A stretch of 6,702 nucleotides of DNA from JAJNBK01 sp035642715 (GCA_035642715.1 DASQRW010000188.1:1-6702), one strand, 5' to 3'; shown: positions 1 to 5,802, counted from the stretch's first letter. The notes: generated from the sequence alone by a model not told the origin. Translations and numbers: made by a program.

Positions 1-99
1 GGTATATTTTGCCCATGCTGTGGAATGCAATTGAGGACAACACCTACTAATAAAAAAGATAAGGAAAGGCTTAGAATAGACAAAAATAAGCAACAATAG
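1..99 (+). CDS. 3' end of zinc-knuckle (CPCC) protein, left copy, partial
   Basis: The frame starting at base 1 is open to a TAG at 97-99 and gives 32 residues; the 5' part lies outside the window. The fragment begins GIFCPCCGMQLR and ends in a Lys/Arg-rich tail (TNKKDKERLRIDKNKQQ). The C-x-x-C-C-G pattern looks like half of a zinc ribbon, and the basic tail suggests DNA or RNA contact. A similar CPCCG-x-x-LR tail is, from memory, found on multi-copy Nitrososphaeria proteins, some of them site-specific recombinases; this is only a lead, since the catalytic part is not visible. An identical copy faces it at the other end of the window, which supports a multi-copy gene. Confidence 0.6.
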   Translation, partial: GIFCPCCGMQLRTTPTNKKDKERLRIDKNKQQ

Positions 100-141
100 A
101 TTATAACCTGTTGTAAAATTTATTGCTCTTAATAATAGTTA
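1..141 (+). repeat. Left arm of perfect 141-bp inverted end repeat
   Basis: Positions 1-141 are the exact reverse complement of 6562-6702, checked base by base. Identity stops at 142, which is C where the other arm would require G. The arm holds the last 32 codons and stop of an off-window gene plus 42 bases of downstream sequence. Because the repeat reaches the window edge, its true length is unknown. It may be part of a longer duplicated gene, an insertion element, or a k-mer overlap left by an assembler. No target-site duplication can be tested. Confidence 0.97.
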
Positions 142-290
142 CTATTACTACCATCAATGCAATTAGTCCAAAGGATAGAGTTGCTCTGCTAAACTTGGTG
201 CTTGTTTTTGTACTATCGTTTATTTGTATGATCAGCGTATTGATTGGCATTATACAATATATAAAACCATGCATAATCGAAAGTTTCTAA
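123..290 (+). CDS. Possible small membrane protein, start inside the repeat
   Basis: An open frame runs from a TTG at 123-125 to TAA at 288-290 (55 residues). There is no ATG near the start; the preceding in-frame stop is at 114-116. The product has a hydrophobic stretch at residues 1-15, a short polar turn (SPKDR), then a long strongly hydrophobic segment (about residues 20-46, LLNLVLVFVLSFICMISVLI and onward), consistent with one or two membrane helices. The frame begins in the inverted repeat, 24 bases after the stop of the CPCC gene, so it could be its downstream partner. In the right-hand copy the same frame hits a stop soon after leaving the repeat. The lack of ATG and short length make a chance ORF quite possible. 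Confidence 0.3.
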   Translation: MLLIIVTITTINAISPKDRVALLNLVLVFVLSFICMISVLIGIIQYIKPCIIESF

Positions 291-385
291 TCAGCCAACG
301 CATAAAGTCAAACTATAATTATTGGTGATCAGCGTTATACTACTAAAGTGCAAACTGCTGCTGCTATTATTCCCAACTTGTTAGC
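291..385. other. Short spacer, no gene seen
   Basis: This stretch lies between the end of the possible membrane ORF and the 3' end of the minus-strand HhH gene. It repeats the word TGATCAGCGT, also found at 229-238, at 327-336, with a further related ATCAGCGG at 400-407. I cannot assign a role to it. Confidence 0.3.
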
Positions 386-613
386 TTATAGTAGCTGTGT
401 ATCAGCGGTGACAACATCTCTTATCTTTTTGGCCTCTTCAAAAATAATTTGGGCTACATAAAGATCTATTCCAAGTTTTTTTGAAATGTCTGTTGTAGTG
501 CTGCAAAGTATGTAGTTAATAGTAGTAAATCCTGCCTTTGTTAGGGAATCCTTGATACCGGTAGCTAATTCTAATAGCTGAATATCCGATTCCATACCTT
601 TTTTACTAATCAT
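386..613 (-). CDS. Small helix-hairpin-helix protein (RadA/Rad51 N-terminal-like)
   Basis: The 75-residue product is almost entirely one helix-hairpin-helix domain. Residues 13-64 follow the pattern of the N-terminal domain of RadA/Rad51 and related HhH modules: a first helix leading to ATGIKDSLTKAGFTTINYIL (17-36), then STTTDISKKLGI (38-49), then a closing helix VAQIIFEEAKKIRD. Such domains bind DNA non-specifically or mediate protein contacts. There is no ATPase or nuclease part, so this is a stand-alone module. The ATG at 611-613 starts the listed form; a second Met at residue 7 (593-595) fits better with a TATA box centred near 630, which would place transcription start near 603. It is divergently arranged relative to gatE. 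The family is read from pattern only; the cellular role is unknown. Confidence 0.65.
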   Translation of the reverse strand: MISKKGMESDIQLLELATGIKDSLTKAGFTTINYILCSTTTDISKKLGIDLYVAQIIFEEAKKIRDVVTADTQLL

Positions 614-625
614 ACTAATATATAA

Positions 626-634
626 CTTATATAG
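626..634 (-). promoter_or_regulatory. TATA box of the HhH gene
   Basis: On the minus strand the sequence reads CTATATAAG, a good archaeal TATA box. Its centre is about 17 bases upstream of the first ATG and 35 upstream of the second, so with usual 26-27 base spacing the transcript would start between them and favour the shorter protein. Confidence 0.45.
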
Positions 635-776
635 TATATTGTTTTACATAGACAATTATAGTAAATACCGCTGCGAATCAAATTTCAAAGACGAACTATA
701 TCTTAGGTTAAAAACAAGTTAGAATAACCTCTTAGATTAAATCATTTTACATTGCATAAATGGATTACATACACAA

Positions 777-1064
777 GTGTGTTGCATCCCTCCACCGAAC
801 CCGTGCCAATCTTGTCCCTTATTTGACCTAGCCATTATAATATATAATGAAAATACATTTGAATATCCTTATAAAAAAGGGATAAAACAAGGGCCAAAGT
901 TTGATACCGATGACCTGTCTAGTTTTGGAAACAATTACTTTTGAAGTAGAATTGCCTTTGGCAGGCAGGCTCAAAGAAAGATCGAAACTCATAAGAAATG
1001 TTCAGGGTATTTACAATATGCATTAATTGGGAGAGATTTGATAAAATACTGGAACAAGGATTAG
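777..1064 (+). pseudogene. Interrupted Cys-rich ORF upstream of gatE
   Basis: A single frame from GTG 777 runs to TGA 942-944 (55 codons) and then, still in frame, stays open for another 39 codons to TAG 1062-1064. The first part has a cysteine cluster, VCCIPPPNPCQSC (residues 1-13), that could bind a metal, followed by a mixed polar stretch. The second part, from SRIAFGRQAQRKIETHKK onward, is rich in basic and aromatic residues and looks protein-like. One explanation is a roughly 95-residue gene broken by a nonsense mutation; others are a genuine 55-residue protein followed by chance openness, or chance altogether. There is no ATG. I recognise no family. It ends 128 bases before gatE and does not resemble gatD. 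Confidence 0.3.
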
Positions 1065-1161
1065 ATGAAGACAATTGATAGTCATTATCTAATAATACAT
1101 ATGCAATATCCCCTCAGTGACAATATAAATATCTAGAGTTATTCCTATTTCGCAAGCAAGG

Positions 1162-1169
1162 CTTAAAAG
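1162..1169 (+). promoter_or_regulatory. TATA box of gatE
   Basis: CTTAAAAG lies with its centre about 27-28 bases before the gatE GTG, the spacing expected for an archaeal leaderless transcript starting at or next to the start codon. No Shine-Dalgarno sequence is seen before the GTG, which agrees. Confidence 0.5.
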
Positions 1170-1192
1170 ACATCTAATATTAATTTAATTGA

Positions 1193-3136
1193 GTGGCTAC
1201 AATCGATTCAGCAGCTATTAATTTAAGAGTTGGTTTTGAAATCCACCAGCAACTCTCCACTAAAAGCAAGCTATTTTGTAATTGCTACTGTGAAGAGACT
1301 GAAAAATATGGTTTTACGTTTGTTCGCAAGTTGCGGCCAACTCAGAGCGAACTTGGCATTTATGATCCTGCAGCGCTTTTTGAATTCGCAAAAATGCGGA
1401 CTATAAAATATCATGCTGCCGCAGGTTCTAGCTGCCTTGTAGAAGCAGATGAGGAGCCACCACATGAGGTTAATAAAGAGGCAATTGAAACTGCATTGAT
1501 ATTTTCACTTGCGCTCCACTCTAAGATTATAGATGAAGTACATGTCATGCGTAAAATCGTAATTGATGGATCGAATACAAGTGGCTTTCAGCGTACTATG
1601 TTGGTTGCAAGTGGAGGATATCTAAATATAAATAATAAAAAGGTTGGTGTACAAAGTATTTGTCTCGAAGAAGATGCAGCCAAGCTCATTTCAGATGATG
1701 GAACAATTAAAGAATATGGATTAGACAGATTAGGAGTGCCACTAGTCGAGATTGCACTTGAGCCAGTAACTGGGAAACCTGAAGAAATTGCAGAAATTGC
1801 ACTCACATTGGGCAGGCTATTGCGAGTAAGCAAAAAAGTTGCCAGAGGACTTGGTAGCATCAGGCAGGACATTAATATTTCAGTAGAGAATGGCGCCGTT
1901 GTCGAGGTAAAAGGTGTGCAGCGTCTTGATCAACTGGTAAAAGTAATTGAATATGAAGTTCTCAGACAACATGGTTTGATTCTAATTGCTCAAAAATTAA
2001 AAAGAGATAGAAAACTTGAAGAAATTGTAATTGGAGACAGAGTTGAAGATATAACAGATATTTTATCTAAGTCACACTCTGACATAGTAAAAAGATCACT
2101 TGCTGATAATAATGATGGCATTTTCAAGGCGATCAGAGTCAAAGGTTTTGATGGCATAATTGGATTCGAGCCATATCCTAATATTAGAATAGGAAAACAC
2201 CTAGGCGAATTAGTTAGATTTTACAGTCTAGGAGGAGTATTTCATTCTGACGAGTTGCCAAACTATGGCATAACAAAGGAGGAAGTTGAAGCAATTAGAA
2301 AGAAATTAAACCTAGTCGTAGGCATTGATGCTTTTGTAATTGTAGGCGGTCCAAAAGATAAGGTAGAATTTGCATTGGAAGCTATAACTGAAAGATTGAA
2401 AATGACGTTAATAGGCGTACCTGCAGAAACACGCGCAGCAACATTGGAAGGTAAAACTTCGTTCAGTAGGCCAAGAGCTGGAGCAGCGAGAATGTATCCT
2501 GAGACAGATATACCACCCATTCCGATCAACAATTCATTACTCAACTCATTATCAGACAAAATACCGAAATCTTGGGATGATAGCATTAAAATTATTGCTG
2601 AGAAATATAGGATGAACAAAAAGATTGCAGAGCAGATTTTTGATTCTAATTATTTTACTACATTTGAGAAAATTGTAGGTTCAGTAAAAATACAGCCAAC
2701 TTTTGTGGCATCAAAACTTACAGAAGATATTGTTAATCTTGAACGACAAGGATTTGATACAATGCTATTGACAGAAGATATTGTTATAGATGTCTTCAAA
2801 AAGCTTGACGTTGGTATCATAGCCAAGGAGTCAATAATTTTAATTTTTGAAAAGATCTTGAGAAAAGAGGTTAAAACAGTTGATGAAGCAATCACAGCAC
2901 TTGGAATAACATCTATGACCGATCAAGAATTAAACATGGCAATAGATAGAATTTTAGAACAAAATAGATCAATTATCAGAGAGAAAGGGACCGGATCAAT
3001 TGGAATGTTAATGGGTCGAATTATGGCGACTCTTAGAGGCAAAGTAGATGGTCAGAAAATTAATTCAGCATTAAGGGAAAGATTAGAGAATATGATTACA
3101 AACCTAACAGATCGAAATAACAATGATAATACATAG
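1193..3136 (+). CDS. gatE: Glu-tRNA(Gln) amidotransferase subunit E
   Basis: GatE is the tRNA-binding, kinase/amidase subunit of the archaea-specific GatDE enzyme. It activates the glutamate of mischarged Glu-tRNA(Gln) with ATP and converts it to Gln-tRNA(Gln) using ammonia supplied by GatD, in the cytoplasm. The 647-residue product is normal length. The N-terminal GatB/E catalytic core (about 11-265) has VGFEIHQQL (13-21), KLFCNC (26-31), RKLRPTQSELG (45-55) and the family signature LDRLGVPLVEI (177-187). A GAD-type insert like that of bacterial AspRS covers about 280-405 and distinguishes GatE from GatB. ETRAATLEGKTSFSRPRAG (412-430) with ARMYPETDIPP (432-442) is a conserved GatE block. A helical part and a YqeY-like tail with LRGKVDGQKINSALRERL (614-631) close the protein. 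The start is GTG; an in-frame TGA sits directly before it at 1190-1192. No gatD is visible on either side, so the partner is encoded elsewhere. Confidence 0.97.
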   Translation: MATIDSAAINLRVGFEIHQQLSTKSKLFCNCYCEETEKYGFTFVRKLRPTQSELGIYDPAALFEFAKMRTIKYHAAAGSSCLVEADEEPPHEVNKEAIETALIFSLALHSKIIDEVHVMRKIVIDGSNTSGFQRTMLVASGGYLNINNKKVGVQSICLEEDAAKLISDDGTIKEYGLDRLGVPLVEIALEPVTGKPEEIAEIALTLGRLLRVSKKVARGLGSIRQDINISVENGAVVEVKGVQRLDQLVKVIEYEVLRQHGLILIAQKLKRDRKLEEIVIGDRVEDITDILSKSHSDIVKRSLADNNDGIFKAIRVKGFDGIIGFEPYPNIRIGKHLGELVRFYSLGGVFHSDELPNYGITKEEVEAIRKKLNLVVGIDAFVIVGGPKDKVEFALEAITERLKMTLIGVPAETRAATLEGKTSFSRPRAGAARMYPETDIPPIPINNSLLNSLSDKIPKSWDDSIKIIAEKYRMNKKIAEQIFDSNYFTTFEKIVGSVKIQPTFVASKLTEDIVNLERQGFDTMLLTEDIVIDVFKKLDVGIIAKESIILIFEKILRKEVKTVDEAITALGITSMTDQELNMAIDRILEQNRSIIREKGTGSIGMLMGRIMATLRGKVDGQKINSALRERLENMITNLTDRNNNDNT

Positions 3137-3417
3137 CGTAAGGCTGACTATGGAAATTTAGTTTTGATAACCAAAGGACAATAAGTCAATTTGAGAATAT
3201 TAAAATAAAAATATAATAAAAATATAAATCATCACCAAAAAAAAGCAACGAACATAGTGATAGTGAATTTCCTTTTGTTCGTTCGTTCGTTCGTCTTGCT
3301 CCAATTTACTGATGAGTTATTTCTTTAGATTAATTATATATTAGATTATAAAAAACATATAGTAACTATATATTATATACAGGTAATAGAAAAAGTTGAA
3401 TACAATGGTAATTGATC
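3137..3417. other. Spacer after gatE with GTTC tandem repeat and promoter
   Basis: No ORF is supported here. It contains an A-rich stretch (about 3204-3229), four tandem GTTC units at 3277-3292 after a T-rich run (3268-3276), and a 7-bp inverted repeat AACGAAC (3247-3253) with GTTCGTT (3277-3283) that could form a stem with a 23-base loop. The T-rich run is a plausible gatE termination zone, as archaeal termination relies mainly on U-tracts. The last part holds TATA-like sequences for the next gene. Confidence 0.4.
3346..3354 (+). promoter_or_regulatory. TATA box of the small zinc-finger gene
   Basis: TTATAAAAA is a strong archaeal TATA match. Expected transcription start is near 3376, leaving a leader of about 40 bases to the ATG at 3418. 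A second AT-rich candidate (CTATATATTA, about 3366-3375) would give a leader of about 20 bases. Confidence 0.4.
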
Positions 3418-3549
3418 ATGACAAAAAATGTAAAACTGAAGACATGTCCTATTTGTGGTTGTACTGAACATAGATGGATAGGTTGTATCACTCATTGGAA
3501 CAACCATAATAAGAATATCGAAGGAAGATGTGAAATGCGAGATGAATAG
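3418..3549 (+). CDS. Small zinc-finger-like protein, 43 residues
   Basis: ATG 3418 to TAG 3547 encodes 43 residues. A C-x-x-C pair (TCPICGC, 9-15) is followed by His18, Cys23, His26, His30 and Cys38. This density of Cys and His in so short a protein suggests a metal-bound fold, most likely zinc, with Trp20 and Trp27 in the core. Small single-finger proteins of this kind are frequent in Nitrososphaeria; their roles are mostly unknown. An in-frame stop at 3409-3411 limits the start to this ATG or a TTG at 3412. It converges with the HD gene, with 19 bases between the stops. A 72-codon frame on the opposite strand overlaps it but has no recognisable features and runs into the HD gene, so I take this strand as coding. 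Confidence 0.6.
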   Translation: MTKNVKLKTCPICGCTEHRWIGCITHWNNHNKNIEGRCEMRDE

Positions 3550-3568
3550 AGATGATAATATTCTTCTC

Positions 3569-4171
3569 CTATTTGAGCTCATATAGAGCAATTGATAATT
3601 TAAATGCGAGTTTTTCGTCTGTCTTCTCTGCTATTGGAACAACATACTTCTGAGTTTCGAGCTTGTATCGCAGTATTTTATCCTTATGAATTAAATTCTT
3701 CATACCTCTAATATTATCCAGACGATCCGCTAGCTTTATGTACCTAATGGCTTCAGAACTATTTGCAATATTTTGGAAATATTCATTTAACATTTTTTTC
3801 TTCTCTTCATTTCTTATTTTGGGCTTTGTGAGTGCATGAACTATACTATATATAGACTCCCCAAACTCTTTTCTTAATTCATCTGCCGATATACTGCTAT
3901 TACAGTTTTTTTCTATGGTATCATGTAAAAGAGCAGCACAAATGAGGTCTACATCATGTATGCCTAACTCTTCTATTAAAATGAGGGCAACCCTAAGTGG
4001 ATGATTAATATACGGTTCTACCTTGTTGCCATTTCTAAATTGTCCTGAATGTGCCTTTGTAGCTATACCGAAGGCTCTTGTTATCTTTATAATATTATCG
4101 ATTGAATTCTCAAATGGTTTTAATAGTTTAGCAAATCCTGACTTTGTAAAATCATTAAAACTCCATTTCAT
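3569..4171 (-). CDS. Single-domain RelA/SpoT-type HD phosphohydrolase
   Basis: The 200-residue protein is an HD domain of the RelA/SpoT/MESH1 type without synthetase or regulatory domains. Known members hydrolyse (p)ppGpp at the 3'-diphosphate; MESH1 also acts on NADPH. Metal-site residues are present: His57 in YINHPLRVA (54-62), His83-Asp84 in AALLHDTIEKN (79-89), and Asp149 in IKLADRLDN (145-153). KAHSGQFRNG (39-48) matches the usual entry motif (A..H.GQ.R..G). The odd point is Glu87-Lys88: the family normally has Glu-Asp there, both implicated in hydrolysis in the streptococcal Rel enzyme, so activity or substrate may differ. The ATG at 4169-4171 leaves a normal-length N-terminal helix. 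No clear Shine-Dalgarno is seen. It is monocistronic and convergent with the zinc-finger gene. The family call is firm, the substrate is not. Confidence 0.85.
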   Translation of the reverse strand: MKWSFNDFTKSGFAKLLKPFENSIDNIIKITRAFGIATKAHSGQFRNGNKVEPYINHPLRVALILIEELGIHDVDLICAALLHDTIEKNCNSSISADELRKEFGESIYSIVHALTKPKIRNEEKKKMLNEYFQNIANSSEAIRYIKLADRLDNIRGMKNLIHKDKILRYKLETQKYVVPIAEKTDEKLAFKLSIALYELK

Positions 4172-4527
4172 TGTAACGTGTACATCAGTAACAATGTAGA
4201 TAATATTAGTTAATGTATCTAAAATTGAGTAGATCTTAAATAACTATGAGAAAGCTTATACTTTTTGAAGTATCGTTATCTCTATCTCTCTTTTTTTGGT
4301 TTTAGATCACATCATATATATGGCTTTTCTATATACTATCTAACAAGCAGTTATCAATAACTTAATCTAAAGGCAGAAAGATAGAGGCATTAGTTCAATG
4401 ATTATCCTTCTCCCACAAGCGTAGCATTTACATACAATAACAATACTCTGATTTTGGAAAAAGAAGTTCATATATAATCGCATATTACAACAGCAACCAG
4501 TCTTGCAATTAGGGTTCAAAAAAGAGC
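4172..4527. other. Spacer upstream of the HD gene, no gene seen
   Basis: I find no supportable gene. A perfect 6-bp hairpin, ATACTT (4258-4263) with AAGTAT (4268-4273) and a 4-base loop, is followed on the plus strand by a pyrimidine-rich run ending in seven T (about 4279-4297), which looks like a terminator for plus-strand transcripts, although no gene on that strand ends here. The region should contain the HD gene promoter; only weak TATA-like sequence (CTAATATTA on the minus strand, 4201-4209) is visible. Confidence 0.35.
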
Positions 4528-4617
4528 ATGCGCTTCGATCGCTATGTTAACAATAATAATAATAAGATCGAACAACAACCTCAACAGCCACTATTTATTT
4601 TACTGAATCTTAGATAA
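4528..4617 (+). CDS. Possible Asn/Gln-rich 29-residue peptide
   Basis: ATG 4528 to TAA 4615 encodes 29 residues with five consecutive Asn from an AAT/AAC tract and a Q/P-rich part. The same DNA forms an inverted repeat, TTCGATC (4534-4540) with GATCGAA (4566-4572), around the triplet tract. I recognise no family. It is weakly supported and may be only a simple-sequence stretch. Confidence 0.15.
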   Translation: MRFDRYVNNNNNKIEQQPQQPLFILLNLR

Positions 4618-4723
4618 TGGTAAAGAAAGAGTCTACAGTTCCAATAAGCAGATAAACTTTTGTTGAGTTCTAAATTTTGATCTTCATATCTAGGAAAAAA
4701 TCATCAACAAGAAAATTATCTAT

Positions 4724-4735
4724 TGGTCTAGACCA
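4724..4735. promoter_or_regulatory. Perfect 12-bp palindrome
   Basis: TGGTCTAGACCA is perfectly self-complementary with no spacer. Such sites often bind dimeric regulators. It lies 9 bases before the ATG of the frameshifted remnant at 4744, so it could have been an operator for that gene. Nothing else supports the function. Confidence 0.25.
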
Positions 4736-4743
4736 TTATCATT

Positions 4744-5009
4744 ATGCACTATAAGCGAACTTCAAGGATATGCAAGCTCGAAAATTCAAATTCAGAACCT
4801 GATGATAGTGAAGTCACATTAGGATTTATGCATATGATTGTTCTACAGTAGCTAACAGTTCCTTATTTGATGCTATTAATAATGGTGATGGCGTGGTAAG
4901 CAATTATTATGCATATGACATCGGAAATAGTTTTGAAAGATTTCTGTCTTATAATAGGAATCCTATAGAATACCGAACTATTAGGATGGTTACTATAAAA
5001 TCAACTTAA
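4744..5009 (+). pseudogene. Frameshifted remnant of an unknown protein
   Basis: ATG 4744 opens a frame of 35 codons to TAG 4849. An overlapping frame shifted by one, open from 4812 to TAA 5007, continues with a protein-like sequence that lacks its own start. Joined near 4820-4830 they would give about 90 residues: a polar, acidic first part (LENSNSEPDDSEVTLGF) and a second part with YAYD twice, 27 residues apart (codons at 4827 and 4908, both in the second frame), then SSLFDAINNGDGVVSN and a basic end (RTIRMVTIKST). The reading of both YAYD copies in the same frame argues for past coding. One indel would explain the break. I recognise no family. It could also be two chance ORFs. Confidence 0.35.
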
Positions 5010-5026
5010 TATGTGAACAACGTTTC

Positions 5027-5035
5027 TTTATAAAT
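5027..5035 (+). promoter_or_regulatory. TATA box of a possible short transcript
   Basis: TTTATAAAT matches the archaeal TATA consensus and predicts transcription start near 5057. No long gene follows; instead there is a 15-codon ORF and two hairpins. Confidence 0.35.
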
Positions 5036-5056
5036 AACATAACAATGGTAAACCTT

Positions 5057-5140
5057 ATTATTTGAAGTAATGGAAATAGAGAAGGAGGAAATTATGATAG
5101 CCAACTCCTTTGACTAATCTTGTAGATTATAATTATTTTG
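5057..5140 (+). ncRNA. Possible short structured RNA or leader with micro-ORF
   Basis: Downstream of the TATA box lies a micro-ORF, ATG 5070 to TAA 5115 (15 codons). Inside it AAGGAGG (5082-5088) is a perfect Shine-Dalgarno sequence 5 bases before a second in-frame ATG (5094). AAGGAG (5082-5087) pairs with CTCCTT (5105-5110), which would hide that site. Next, TAATCT (5115-5120) pairs with AGATTA (5124-5129) across a 3-base loop and is followed by a T-rich run, resembling a terminator. The arrangement could be a small regulatory RNA, an attenuator-like leader, or the remains of a gene start. The ends are estimates; no known RNA family is recognised. Confidence 0.2.
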
Positions 5141-5180
5141 CACTATACGCTTAATTATACCTGCTGATTCCTCTCTACTA

Positions 5181-5238
5181 ACCAACCTATTTTGTAGTTA
5201 ACCAACTCTTTTCTGTTTACCAACTTTAATCTATTGTT
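5181..5238. repeat. Phased degenerate repeat with ACCAAC
   Basis: ACCAAC occurs at 5181, 5201 and 5219, each followed by a T-rich stretch, giving about three degenerate units of 18-20 bases; CCAACT also appears at 5101. The spacing is near two helical turns, which would put the words on one face of DNA. It could be a binding array or a fading tandem duplication. It lies downstream of the Lys-rich gene on the opposite strand. Confidence 0.35.
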
Positions 5239-5311
5239 TCATATCTATTTATTCAAAAATTTTATTACTCCATGCCCTCATCATGAATTAATCAATAAGA
5301 GAAGTCTCTGG

Positions 5312-5593
5312 CTATAATTCTTCTTGAGCTTCATGGGTCTTTGCGGTATCCTCTACTAATGATGAATTATTCTGCACAGCCAAAAGATCATTCTCTTCTG
5401 TAGTTGGGTTAGTGGCGGAGGTTGTTGTTCTTGTTCTTGTTTTTGTTTTTGTCCCTCTGGAAACTTTCTTTTGACGTGCTGCTGAGCTTGTCTTCTTTGC
5501 ATTTCTCTTCTTTTTTAGATTAGCCTTAGATTTCTTAGTGGTCTTAGTCTGTTTTCCATTTTTTCTTTTCTTCGATTTGATTTTACTTACCAT
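5312..5593 (-). CDS. Lys/Thr-rich basic protein with acidic tail
   Basis: The product is 93 residues if started at ATG 5591-5593; an upstream in-frame TTG at 5603-5605 would add four residues, but a TATA box near 5626 predicts transcription start at about 5600, which favours the ATG. Residues 1-55 contain about 25 Lys or Arg in short runs mixed with Ser/Thr (KSKKRKNGK, LKKKRNAKK, TKTKTRTRTTT). Residues 66-93 are acidic (EEND, VED, EAQEEL). No globular domain or membrane segment is seen, so most of it is probably disordered. Such tails resemble the basic arms of histone H1 or ribosome-associated proteins, and binding to DNA or RNA is a reasonable inference; no family is recognised. It stands alone on the minus strand. 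Confidence 0.6.
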   Translation of the reverse strand: MVSKIKSKKRKNGKQTKTTKKSKANLKKKRNAKKTSSAARQKKVSRGTKTKTRTRTTTSATNPTTEENDLLAVQNNSSLVEDTAKTHEAQEEL

Positions 5594-5621
5594 ATATATT
5601 AGCAATAGTTAACTACTCATT

Positions 5622-5629
5622 CTTATATT
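5622..5629 (-). promoter_or_regulatory. TATA box of the Lys-rich gene
   Basis: On the minus strand the sequence is AATATAAG, about 33 bases before the ATG at 5593. Usual archaeal spacing gives a start near 5600 and a leader of only a few bases. Confidence 0.45.
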
Positions 5630-5802
5630 AATCGGAAAAATATAAAATATATTTATTTAATCAGTAAATGCGAACATATTAACTAATTTACATGTCACTA
5701 AAGACACAAATTGTTAAAATAAAATTATCAGAAATTTAATGTTAATGATGGAAGAAGACTTAATGTAGAATTAGGTTCTATTTAGATATCTGTTGTATTG
5801 CC

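Noticed and set aside
705..730. AGGTTA / TAACCT inverted repeat as a regulatory hairpin
   Set aside because: Only 6 bp with a 14-base loop in AT-rich sequence and no gene end or start nearby that it would serve.
1271..2895. Several minus-strand ORFs of 64-118 codons inside gatE
   Set aside because: They lie opposite a well-conserved gatE, have low-complexity Ser/Ile/Leu-rich translations and no family features, as expected for shadow frames.
3277..3292. GTTC x4 as the start of a CRISPR or functional tandem array
   Set aside because: It is a 4-base microsatellite with no spacers; slippage explains it.
3373..3591. 72-codon minus-strand ORF opposite the small zinc-finger gene
   Set aside because: It starts inside the end of the HD gene, has no recognisable motif, and overlaps a plus-strand frame with a clear Cys/His pattern.
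4490..4545. GGGTTCAAA-like word suggesting a tRNA T-arm
   Set aside because: The flanking bases do not form the T stem, and no acceptor, D or anticodon stem can be drawn around it.
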